Below, one piece after another: positions 19,254 through 29,758 of a stretch of 64,000 nt of DNA. The stretch's first letter is position 1; each line of letters starts with the position of its first letter. A program made the translations under genes and the position numbers. Source of the stretch: Hydnum rufescens UP504 (taxonomy: Eukaryota > Basidiomycota > Agaricomycetes > Cantharellales > Hydnaceae); NCBI GenBank assembly GCA_014904985.1, contig MU129028.1, positions 1-64,000 of the forward strand, given 5' to 3'. The notes beneath the pieces are model-generated. The model ran no database searches. It worked only from the letters and a program-made list of their open reading frames with translations, and was not told where the DNA came from.

Positions 19254-21635
19254 TCAATCCGCCACTAGCACGCAATAAATGGTCTCGGCCTCCTCAATTG
19301 CCTCAAGGGCCTCTTCATCACGGCCAAGCTCCAAAAGACGAAGGGAGAGGTCCCCAAGACACCGGGCAAGAAGTGGTTGGAATACTTCCGGTTGATCCCT
19401 TGCTAGCAGGTGATAAGTGTCCAAGGCCTCCTCATTTGCTTTGAGGGCCTCTTCATGGCGGCCAAGTTTCGCAAGATGAAGGGAGTGGTTATGAAGACAG
19501 ACAGCTGTGAGATCGGGATGGTATATCTCCGCTTGATCCACTGCTAGCAGGTGATAGATGTTCAAGGCCTCCTCATTTGTCTTGAGGGCTTCGTCATAGC
19601 GGTGAAAGCCCAAAAGATGAAGAGAGCAATTGGAAAGGGAGGAAGCAAGATTGTGGCAGAAGACACCTGGTTGGTCTGCTACTAGCAGACGATAAGTGCC
19701 TACAGCCTCCTCATTTGCTTTAGGGCCTCTTCATGGTAGCCAAAATCCAAAAGACGAAGAGAGAGGGTGACAAGAGAGGCAGCGAGATTGGGGCGGAATA
19801 CACCAGGTCAATCTGCTGCCAGCAGGCGATAAATTCCCACAGCCTCCTCATTTGCCTTGAGGGCCTCTTCATAGCAGCCAAATTTGAAAAGATGGACGGA
19901 GAGCTTGTTAAGAGAAGAAGCAAGACTGGATTGGAATATATCCGGTCGAATCCACTGCCAGGAGTCTGGAAGATGCTCAAAGCTTCCTTGCTAACTTGAA
20001 GTGCCTCTTTCGTAGTGGCCAAATTTCGAAAGATGAATGGAGAGATTGGAAAGTGAGGTAGCAGTTCCGGTCAATCTACTGCTAATAGGCGGAAAATACT
20101 TCAGGCCTCCTCGCTGGCCTTAAGTGCCTCTTGATGGTGGCTAAGCTTGGCAAGGCAGACAGGAGAGGTTGTTAAGAGAGCAAGCAAGCTCAAGGTAGAA
20201 TACATCCGGTCAGTCTGTCGCCAGTGCATGATAAACGCTCGTGGCCTCCTCACCTGCCCTGAGTGCCTCTTCATGGCGACCAATTTTTGAAAGATGAAGG
20301 GAGAGATTGGAAAGAGAGCCAGCAAGTTTCAGTCGGAATACATCCGGCTGATCTGCTGCTAACGGGTGGAAAATGCTTGAGGCCTCCTCACTGGCGTGAA
20401 GCGCCTCTTGATGGCAGCCAAGCTCAAAAAAGTGGACGGAGAGGGTGTTAAGACACAAAGCAAGTTCCAGTCGCAGTACATGTCCAGTCGATCCATTGCC
20501 AGAAGTCGGCAGATGCTCACAGCTTCCTCGACTCGCTTTGAGTGCCTCTTCATGGTGGCCAAATTTCGAAAGACACATGGAAAGATTGGAAAGAGAGCCA
20601 GCAAGTTTCGATCAGAATTCGTCTGCTTGGTCTGGCCCCATGGAGCGGTAAATGGTTACAGCCTCCTCACACGCCTTGAGTGCTTCCTCATAGTGCCCAA
20701 ATGCCAGAAGAAAGCTGGAGTGGTTGCTGAGCTGAAATAGCCAAAACGCCTGCATCTCTTCGGGCCCGAAGGCAGCTCCACGACAGTAGTTTGTACCTCG
20801 AAGCCCTCTTCCCAAAGCCCCAAATCAGACAGATCCTCCGACAAAACTTCCATCTTTTCTGCCAGGAAACCGAATTGAGTTTGAGTTCTGCGACGTCCTG
20901 GGGCTCGTTGGGGGGCCGCAATGTGGCCGGAACCACTCCGCGAAGTTGGTCGGCGAGATTGGATGCTCTTATGGATGTCAGGATCTCGAGGATAACGTCA
21001 GCACATTCAAGAACGTACATATTGATTCACTCACTTGGAACGTGTTGAAACAATCTGTCAGGTTTCTCCGTGCCTCGATATCGCAATCTTAATTTTATCG
21101 CGCTTGACAAGGCCATCGAGCACATTCAACTGAGACCACCGCAGTGCGTCGTTCCTGATTGCCATCAAGTTCCTATCACCGAAAGATATATAATGAGCAC
21201 ATAGAATGGGCAGGGGTGGGGGAAAACGTACCGCTTTAAAGCAAACAACCTTGCAGCTGTCGGCGTGCCTCGACAATTGGAACATTACTCCCTCTCGACT
21301 CGTCCACCAAGGATTGAAGAAACTTTAGGACGCGAAATATGAGGTGCTTGCATCCATCTTTTCCCGCGCGCATGGCTTTAAGGGCATCGACCACCCCCGA
21401 TATGACATCGAGGACTTGACTCAGCGGGCCCTCAAGCCCGAGTGGGAGATCGCCCACTATCGAGGCCATGGCAAAAGTGGCATCCCATCCGGGACTAGCG
21501 TTTTCGTTGATGTAATCCGGATATGCCGGCTGAGGTGCAGGTGAGGGTCAGGGGCGGTGGGCCCCCGGGAGTAGGATCATTAGATTGCGATGATGCCGAT
21601 GAGACGGGAGGTCTTCTACGTCGTCTGGAGAGCAT
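19254..21635 (-). pseudogene. TPR-repeat protein paralogue (TPR2), multiply frameshifted
   Basis: ATG at 21635 (MLSRRRRRPPVSS). The helical N-terminal domain follows (GPLSQVLDVISGVVDALKAM, CKHLIFRVLKFLQSLVDE), then the exon RWSQLNVLDGLVKRDKIKI and a GTGAGT intron at about 21030. The TPR body runs from about 20850 to the stop at 19254 with units like GRHEEALKANEEALDTYHLL. The TPR body changes frame many times, so it is broken as written; as elsewhere the breaks are single-base indels, and an intact gene with consensus errors cannot be excluded. It is homologous to TPR1 (2.1-5.9 kb) in domain order. Confidence 0.7.
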
Positions 21636-22636
21636 AGGGTGTTGTGTGTTCGAGAGGGGCGCTTCAAGGCGATGCAAGTCACGTTGGATGGATTTGAGCA
21701 CACATTCAAATCCTTTGAGGGTAATTCCAAATCACTAGTGTGCACCTCCGAAGGAGGCTGCACGTATCAATTGACAGGTTTGCTGATTTTACTCATTGAC
21801 AAGCGTCTAGGAAAAGTCGCCGGACAGCGTTTCATAAGACCAGCCTAATCCGGTGATCGGGATAAAAACTTGTAAATGCGTGGTCGCCAGTCCAGGTAGT
21901 CGAGGTATGTGGCGTGCACTTGCCTTGCCTCGACCACGGCTCCGACTTGCTTACCTCCCCCAGAAGTCACCGACTCATCCATCAAGCTCACTTTCAGACT
22001 TTTGAGCAATTTCGTTCGTTCATCGCTTTGGGCTGTGCCTGGAGCCTTAAAGCAGTGTTTAGGAAAGGAGACTTCACATGTCAATGTGCGTCGAGCCAAA
22101 TCAGTATCTCCAACTCGCTAAATCAGCGTCATCAAGTACCTTGCCATGGCAAACAAGGTTGCTCGATCCCATCGCATTAATATTGCTAAGGGAGGGTGGC
22201 CTGACCCACGCCCTACCGTTTTCGTGATGTGCGTCTCAAGGTTGCGAATTGAACGCGCGAATCTCCGGGCCCTGTTCGTCATTTCCAAACACGCGCAGTG
22301 GCTCGCCAGAATAGCAAGTTATCTTAATTGGGAGTACGCTCACCCTCACAATCCTCAGTTCCCGTATATTGTTTTTCCAGAGACGATCTGTGCTCACGTG
22401 TACATATATTAAACCTAACTAATTATTAATCGACTAGTGAGAAAGTCGAATGACCAGCTATCTGGGTAAACACTGCCATCATATCGGGGTTGACGTTCGA
22501 ATTAGAGTCCATGCGGGAACCATGACCTACTCATTCTCGAATCCAATCAAGCCACAGATACCATCCGGATCTGGACGGAGTTGAACTCCAGGGTGTCATA
22601 GATGGAGCACGACTAAGAATTGACGAAGCGAGACAG
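21636..22636. other. TPR2 upstream region and 3' flank of the NCYWFA-1 gene
   Basis: 21,636-22,270 is the conserved upstream region of the TPR family (also at 24,800-25,290 and in the block at 18.6-19.2 kb). From 22,310 on, TTAATTGGGAGT, CGTATATTGTTTTT and TACATATATTAA match the 3' flank of NCYWFA-4 at 49,800-49,960. No other gene is seen. Confidence 0.5.
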
Positions 22637-24093
22637 TTAGCATTTCGCTGAATGACAAACATCATTACAGTCGAAATTTAGTTGGGAATGCTCACCATTA
22701 GCTGACGCCAAGGCTTCGAGTCGCGCTTCCATCTGCTGGAGCCGCCTCTCTTGCTCAGATCGTTCCTTCACGTGCTCTGAGCGTACCGCCTCCAATGTAG
22801 CCTCGAATGATAAGCGCTGCCGTTCAAATTCCTCCTCCTTTGCTACAAGGTCGGCCTCTCGAGCCAATTTCTCGACCTTAGCTTTGGCCTCAGACACCTT
22901 TAAATTGGCCTGGCCATGCAAAATCTTGGCATCAGCTACCTTCTTCTCTGTCTGGGAAAGCCTATCCTTGGCCTTCAACACAAGTTGCCGGTGTACATTC
23001 AGCTGCTGTTCGAGCTCGTGTCTAGCTTGCTCGTCTATTATTTCCTGTTCCGTTTTGAGTGGCAATGTTTCAAGTTCCATTTCTTGCATCTAAGGGGAAA
23101 TTGGGCACACCAAAACATGCCCTGAGAAAAGGATAAAGATGGAGTGGAAGATGTCCCTTACGTCCCGAGTGTATGCTTCCAAAAGCTCAGTCTCCTCTTC
23201 CTTCTGCAATCCCCCAGCAGGAATTGTCAACACTCCAAGACTCCAGGTTCCTTGTTTAGTGTCAAAGATGATGGGTTCAGAGGGAGTGAAATTTTTATTG
23301 AGGACAAACATTAACCCCATTGCGAACCAGTAGCAATTGTTGTGGCCCACAGTGTAATATGGTCTCGATCGGTGGATCGCATGAACCGCAGCGGTGAAAT
23401 TCAGGAAGTTGGGGCGCAACGGCGCAGAGAGGACATCACCAGAGACAGAGGGGGACGCCGCATTGGGCTGAGTGCCAAATTGATATTTAAGGGACCCGCG
23501 CGAAGTAAAGGTGGTCTTCGTTGACCTTTCCTTGGTCACGGTTTCGACGGCTGCGTTGAAGTCCTGGACCCGAGGATCAACCGGATCCTGTCATCGACGC
23601 TCATCGCGCGTTCGGCCAAGGACGCCGAGAAAGAGAGAAGCAAAGAGCTCTCAGGTGCGGGTTTCATCGGGAAAGAAAGGGTTTTCCTAAAATTGGTAGT
23701 CTTCGACGTCTGCTGTTTCTCCTTACGCTTCTGTTCCTCCCTCTCTTTCTGCCTCTTCCTTTCGTCCTCCGCCTTCAACTCCTTGAGAGTGCGATCGCAT
23801 TCTTCGTCGGACATATTGTGATCCGAGTCCTTTAAAGTGGTCACCCGCTCTGCAGCAGCGAAAATGACCCCTGCATTACCCCTGAACTCCGCGATGACAA
23901 ACTCGTGCTCAGCGTTGTGCTCGTTTTTATATAGCCTCGCCTCGATAAGCGCATAAGAGCGCGCAGTGTCTTTGGACTTGAGCACCTTCTCCCGCCAGGG
24001 ATAAATGGGATACCAGGACTGAGATAAGAAGAAGAGGTCGCTGGATGGTTGGAGGGCCGCCGCTGAGTCAGAAATGGTGTTGATACTTGACAT
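22637..24093 (-). CDS. NCYWFA-family protein, copy 1
   Basis: Start ATG at 24093 (MSSINTISDS), about 45 nt below a TTTAAAA box. The N-terminal region (ARSYALIEARLYKNEHNAEH, DEECDRTLKELKAE) leads to a core with HRSRPYYTVGHNNCYWFA, then a GTAAGG intron near 23160, then a coiled coil (EQARHELEQQL, EVEKLAREADLVAKEE-like). The last exon is 8-9 nt and encodes only the final residues. The frame breaks once at 23569-23571, where restoring one base to a C run (G on the coding strand) would rejoin LILG to the QDFNAAVET-type segment. The His plus Asn-Cys-Trp motif recalls papain-like thiol enzymes (NlpC/P60, LRAT type); function is unknown. Confidence 0.75.
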
Positions 24094-24133
24094 TAAGACT
24101 CGAAGAGTCATAACGAAACACTGGAGGAACGGG

Positions 24134-24147
24134 CGTTTTAAACCTTG
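24134..24147 (-). promoter_or_regulatory. TATA-like box of NCYWFA copy 1
   Basis: On the minus strand AGGTTTAAAACG is followed by CGTTCCTCCAG, aligned with AGGTATAAAGCG and CGTTCCTCCAG in copy 4. It lies about 45 nt before the ATG at 24093 and supports that start. The upstream TGCAAGTC motif of the other copies is missing here because TPR3 sequence abuts. Confidence 0.55.
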
Positions 24148-24184
24148 AATCTTGCGGGCCTCTTTAAGATGTCCATATTGATGC

Positions 24185-24770
24185 ACTCACGAAAGCATCC
24201 ATCGGGTTCCTCGATATCACAATCTTAATTTTATCAAGTGTGACAGTGGTAATCAACTGAGACCACCAATGTGCATCGTCCCTGATTTCCATTAAACACC
24301 TATCGCCGAAAGAGATACAATGAGCATATGGAATGGGCAAGGGGGTGGGGGAAGACGCACATATTTAAAGCAAACGCCGCTGCATGTATTGGCGCACCCT
24401 CGGCGATTGGCACATTACTCCCCCTCAAGTGGTCTACCAACGATTGAAGAAACTTCAGGGCTCGAAATATGAGGTGTTTGCATTCATCTTCTTCGCGCAT
24501 GGCTTCAACTGCATCGAGTATCCCGGATACGACATCTAGAAGTTGACCCAGCGGGCCTGCCACCGGGCCTGGGAGCTTAGGAAGATCACCCCGTATCAAA
24601 CGCACGGCAACGGCAGCAACCCATCCGGGGCTAGCATTTTCGTTGGTGCAATCTGGATATGCTGCCTGAGGTGCCGAGTCGGTGAGACCCCCAAGAGTAG
24701 GATCGTTAGGCTGGGGTGATTCCGATGAGACGGCAGGTCTTATGCGCGATAAAAGTCTTCTGGAGGGCAT
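24185..24770 (-). pseudogene. TPR-family N-terminal domain fragment (TPR3)
   Basis: ATG at 24770 (MPSRRLLSRIRPAVSS). The helical domain is intact (GPLGQLLDVVSGILDAVEAM, CKHLIFRALKFLQSLVDHLR), an intron follows near 24,300-24,360, then the exon WSQLITTVTLDKIKIVI. At the next exon-intron border (GTGAGTGCATCAATATG, about 24185) homology to TPR2 ends and the 5' region of NCYWFA-1 begins, so the TPR body is missing. This is a truncated gene or a potential fusion transcript if read through. Confidence 0.7.
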
Positions 24771-25360
24771 AGGGTGTATTCGCTTCAAAGCGATGCACGT
24801 AAAGTTGGATGAGTCATCACCTACTACATTGAGCACACATTCAAATCCAGTAGTTCCAAATCACTAGTGTGCACGTCCGAAGGAAGCCACACGGACCTAA
24901 AGGTCCACGTTTTAATCGGCAGGTTTCCTGATTTTATCCATTGGCAAGCGTCTAGGCAAAGTCACCCAACATCGTTTTATAAGACCAGCCCAATTCGGTA
25001 ATCGGTACGAGAGCTCGTAAATGTGTGGGGCACGATCACCATTTTAGGATGCACCTAAAGCCTTAAAGCAGTGCTTAGGTGACACTTTGAAAAAGATCAT
25101 ACAGCATCGAGTTGCGTGTCGAGGCAAGTCAGCACCTCCTAACTTCTTGAACTACAGCCACCAAATACCCTTGACATGGCAAAGAAGACCGCTCCAACGC
25201 CATCCACTGCTCAGGGAGGGTGGTCCATTCTGGTGATGTGCACGTGTCATTGCGGATGTGCCGAACGCGCAAATATCCGGACCCGTTCGTCCATTTCCCA
25301 AAACACGCCATGACACCAAAGCACGAATGCGTGCTTCCTACGGCCCTCCAGATCCCAGCA

Positions 25361-26506
25361 ATGAACAAGCTCGCGGGAAAGCGAGTCATCCTGGCATCTG
25401 CCAGTCCTCGGCGGAGAGAGATTCTCAAGACCTTTGTGGGTCCTCATCTCATCCGAGTACCTAACCTGTCGCCAGACGTATTAAAGTCGAAACTATCCGA
25501 TCTCAAAGGGTCTCGTACCCGAAGTCGTTGTATCCAAATTTACGGAGGACTTGCCTAAGAGTTCCTTTCCTAATGTTTACGAGTATCCAGTGGCGACAGC
25601 TACCGAGAAAGTCTGTTTCACGTCCTTGTGTTGTCTGTGTTTCTTGGCTTCGGTTGTGTGATGATTTCCCCGTGTAGGGAGTTGAAGCATATGAGAGACT
25701 TCTGGTAAGGTCGTGACTTGTCTTGATTCCAAGTTGCTCATAGCGCATTAGGCCGAGAATCCAGATGATCCACCAGATCTAGTGATAGCAGGTAAATAGT
25801 ATTGGCCATCAAAGTCACGAGAAACCTCTCGATACTTCGCTCACAGCTTATTCCCATAGCGGATACCGTGGTCCTGACGCACCATGCGCCTCCGACATCA
25901 GATGTCGCGCCGTCCGTCTTTGCCGATGAGATGCCAGACATTCTCGAGAGGCCCCATTCCAAAGCTGACAACTTCCGGATGCTCCTCGATCTCAACGGAG
26001 GGTCATGCGAAGTTGTCACGGGCGTCAGCGTCGTATATCCTGTCTTGCAGGCACCAGGCTATAACATCAGGTCAGCCTAATGGTCTCTCTTATGTCGCTT
26101 TAGTGAACATATTTCCCGAGTGGTCGAGACCCGGAATACTCAGATGAATTCCCTTGGTTTTTTTTTCTTCTCTGTTCACCTTGGAAAAAAGGTCGATAGA
26201 TGAACGGACCATTGTATATTTCTCGGAGAACTCGCGTCGTGTCCTGCAAGCGTATGTGGATAGCTGGTGAGGGTTTGGATGCTGCTGGTGGATTCGCTGC
26301 CCAGGTGAGTGATAGCCTCGCTATATTTCAGGCACCATGGGGATCTCAACGCTAGAGTTCTCCTTTTGATTTAGGGCATGGGAGGCATGCTGTTGCGAAA
26401 GTTCGATGGGGATTATTGGAATGTCGTTGGATTCCCCGCTGCCTCATTCTTCAAGCTGATACAATTGCTAATCGATGAAGAGGACGATTTTTTGACCATT
26501 GAATGA
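25361..26506 (+). CDS. Maf-like nucleotide pyrophosphatase (ASMTL-N type)
   Basis: Maf proteins hydrolyse non-canonical or dTTP/UTP-type nucleotides to monophosphates. MNKLAGKRVILASASPRRRE gives the N-terminal substrate-binding motif; the catalytic Asp region reads AADTVVLTHH, and GGFAAQ, GMGGMLL and YWNVVGFPAASFF mark the C-terminus. Exons: 25361-25435, 25509-25610, 25678-25704, 25752-25791, 25860-26070, 26192-26304, 26375-26506, all with GT-AG borders. Near 26264 one extra T separates YVDS from GEGLDAAGG, an apparent single-base error in a conserved motif. An in-frame ATG also exists at 25310; I chose 25361 because conservation starts there. Confidence 0.9.
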
Positions 26507-26627
26507 GGCCCATTTGCCACTGTTGCTCAGTCGCGGACTCGTACAGTATTCCCAGAAGGAGATTATGATCATTCACAATGTACAGTATGTATCAAATAGT
26601 GCTACAACGAATAATGCAGAATGTCCG

Positions 26628-27987
26628 TCATGCTGGTCTCCTCGTTGGCGGAGGCATGGAAAATGACCCAGGACTTGCCCAGGGTGCTTGTGTAGGAAGC
26701 TGCGGCACAGCTCTGACAGCATTGGATGGACCTTTCGATCTTCTCGCCTTATGGCTGGCCTCAGCCTGTTCCGAGGCAAGGTCCATCACCATTGAGCTCG
26801 GCTCATCACCATCCGCTACATCCCACGAAATCAGCCCCCCTAACGGGATATGCTGGACGACGACCCTCTTTTGCTAATACCTCCGCCTCGTACATCTTGA
26901 GCATGCCTGAATTGACTTTGCGCCATCCTTGGACCCCGACGGCGATGGAATAAAGCTGAGGTGAATGCTCGTGGAACGGACCTCGCTTGAGGGCATGAAT
27001 ACGCATGATGGAGAGGTTGTAGAGGTTGGTCGGGGGAAGGGGCGGATAGAGGATGCTCGTTGGTTTGAGGGAAACGTCCTCTGACAGATAAAAAATGGCC
27101 ACGTCATGATGATAGGAAAATATCCACGTCAATAGAAGAAGATAGACCTTGATAAGGGGAATTGGTACGCACCACGAATTTGCGCACTCCCCCACACATA
27201 ACTGAGGAAGTGGTAGTCGTCGAGACCCCATACACCATGACTACCCGCAGGCTCGAGCTGGTAGACGTCCTGGAGTCTCCACACGACACGCAAATAACGA
27301 AAGAATACTCGTAAAACCAACTGCCGTTCTTCGTCCTCTGTTGGCTCCACGAAGTGTAAGAGACAGAGGCAGTGAAGGAATAGGGCAAATGACAGTTCGT
27401 GTCCGCTGCCGTAGTCTATTCTCCCAAATGATCCAAAAGAGGTCACCAGATAGGGTACTAAATGTGGGACGGAGGGTTCTAGTTCTTCCGGAAGGAGTGC
27501 AGTTAGGAGAGCGGGTGCTTGCTAGGAAAGGGGTCCTACGTCGGCATACGGATCACAACACCAAGACATGTAGTCGATAAATGCAGACCTCCTCTAGTCG
27601 GCGCCCCCAGTCTCGGAATGCCAGGTTCCCAAACCGCTGAGGTGTAGGCAGGGGTGGAATTTCATCGACCCAAGAGTCGACGGTGTTCAGCAGGCCGATC
27701 AGCTTGTCAACGGCCTATGAAGGCGATTCGAATTTATCTAGAGTGCCCCTAAAGAGCTTTCAAGACGATGGACTGACAAGGCTATTGGGGCCAGACTCAT
27801 GCAATTCGTGTCCAACGACGGCTTCATTCAAGCGTTGAAGGAATAGGCCGAACAATTGATACCCCCGAGATCGGTGCCATCGGACCACGTCCGTATCCGA
27901 CTTTATTAGAGGAACAGGTGCTGCGAGTGGCAAAGAGGCGACAGGATATTTTGGTAGTGTTGGGAACGTTGATACATTAGACGCCAT
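26628..27987 (-). CDS. Serine/threonine phosphatase 2A activator (PTPA, Rrd1/Rrd2 type)
   Basis: PTPA is a peptidyl-prolyl isomerase-like activator that loads metal into the PP2A catalytic subunit. Signatures in order: VVRWHRSRGYQLFGLFLQRL, PQRFGNLAFRDWGRRLEE, GRIDYGSGHELSF, EPAGSHGVWGLDDYHFLSY (active-site region), and KVNSGMLKMYEAEVL. ATG at 27987 (MASNVSTFPTLPK); at least three introns, one from GTGCGT after SAQIR. The frame shifts near 26866 (one extra base after LAK), after which VVVQHIPLGGLISWD continues to the stop at 26628-26630. Rrd1 and Rrd2 cannot be told apart here. Confidence 0.9.
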
Positions 27988-28097
27988 GGGGGCGGTCCGG
28001 CTATCTCCGGGGGACCCAATTGCCCCATTCAATATCTCTGCAACGCAACCTATAAAATCTGGTTGTGGGGTTGTCTGCACCTTCGTTTGAGCCCAGG

Positions 28098-29651
28098 ATG
28101 CCTTCTCTTGGGGGAATAACCGCTTGGATATCTGTCGGAGAGCAAAAACTGGACGAGATTGGAGTGGACATTCGAGACGACTTGGCTACTTGCTACGTTC
28201 AAGTACCAGGTATTCCACAGGTTCCCCCGGCCCCCGAACCTACGAGTCCTTCCACAAATCCTCCTACGTCGGCCCACCCCATCACTCCTCCACTCCCTGC
28301 TTCTACCAACCTCGAGTACGCAGTCAATTGGAAAATCAGCGACTTGACGTATTCCCTCGCGGTTAAAGTACCTTTTCGGGAAAAACCTTTTCGCCCATAA
28401 TGTTGACGGGCCCCTCTTTGACTTAGGTTGTCATCGACGGCAAGCTGGAGATCGAAAAGGTGCATCTTGGTCGAGGCGCTATCGTTCAAGCCAAGAACAC
28501 GGGAAGCATAGACGCACTGCCCGTCACGGACGATTGGAGCAAAAGACGTCTACTGACATTTGTGAAGCTTCAAGCTGCGGAGGATGCGCAGTTACCTAGC
28601 GAGGAGGTGGGATCGATTAAACTATCGTTCTATCGAGCCGGGCGGGCATCACTCTCTGGTGGGATTAAGACCGCTGCCACCGGATTTCATAGAACCGGGG
28701 TTGTGGATCCTGGCAGCCTGATCAAGCATACAACTGTCGATGATATTTACACACACAGTCATGCCACAGGGTATATATCGCATTATGTATGCCTGCTGAA
28801 CACTTCCTTACCCTAAATTCATAGATTAGGCTCAATCACTTTTGGTCCCCCTAAGAAAGTACCCTCTGTTGGGGCACGGGATCCACATCCATACGTATCA
28901 TTTCTATTCCAATACCGATCTCGAGGTACGCCTTCTAATTCATCGTATCAATCCCTGGAGCTAATTTATGACCCTTTAGAGCTAATATCGGAGATTGCGC
29001 CCGATGATTGGTTGCTCACTGCCCCCCCTCCCGTCAACTTTGAAAAAGAACTCCCTACTATACGAAACGAAGGGAACGAATCCCACATTCACCTCGGGGG
29101 CTCGGGCGGTAAGTCTACAGGCATAGATCGACATTGGGTTCTCATAGACCCATAATCCCGATATTCCTTATCAAACAGCTTCACATATGTCGAAGAAACC
29201 TTCCATAGCCGTACGAGCCAAGAAATGGGCGGCAGACGTCAAACACACCGCCCAGGCTGTGCGTATGGCGAGGAGTGCTCCTGACCGTGTAAGTCTTCAG
29301 TTTGGGGCTCTCGTAATAGTTATCCGATCCTTATTTTTTCTTTCTTTTTTAAAAATTTTAACTGGGTTCGGTCGTATAGAAACCCGCACCTGTCAACATC
29401 GAACCAATCAAAGACCCTTTTATCCCTCGCAGCCACGCTCCTGGCGTCCCTGCCCATGATGCCCCCGAACCGGCAGTCGAAGAACCCGACGAGGCGGACG
29501 TAAACCCCGATGGTACGCGCTGACCAGAAGGACCTGCTTGAGCAATCGCATTCCGGCGAGATCGATCATCTACTTTTGACTACCATTTCTTCCTCTCTCT
29601 CTTCATTCACTGGTACATATAGGCACTCGCTATGATTTACGCTTTCACTAA
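28098..29651 (+). CDS. DUF7918-like protein
   Basis: Start MPSLGGITAWISVGEQKL, then YAVNWKIS, VVIDGKLEIEKVHLGRG, LLTFVKLQAAEDAQ and EEVGSIKLSFYRAG: a beta-rich domain of the kind widespread and expanded in Agaricomycetes as DUF7918. The recall of the family is from pattern, not search. Seven exons with GT-AG borders are traceable; later exons read LGSITFGPPKKVP, ELISEIAPDDWLL, a basic segment (VRAKKWAADVKHTAQAV) and an acidic Pro-rich tail. The stop is TAA at 29649-29651. Function unknown. It is convergent with the aspartic protease, whose stop is only 108 bp away. Confidence 0.65.
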
Positions 29652-29758
29652 CCCCGCGAAAGCATGTCTACTCTACCCCGCTTTGGCTCTATTTTGCGTT
29701 GGACTACAGATACCTTGGATTTTTCTTCATCTGCACATTGTACACCACTACTACGTCT

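Noticed and set aside
25129..26147. Minus-strand open frames opposite the Maf gene
   Set aside because: They overlap a gene with clear conserved motifs and splice borders and have no motifs of their own.
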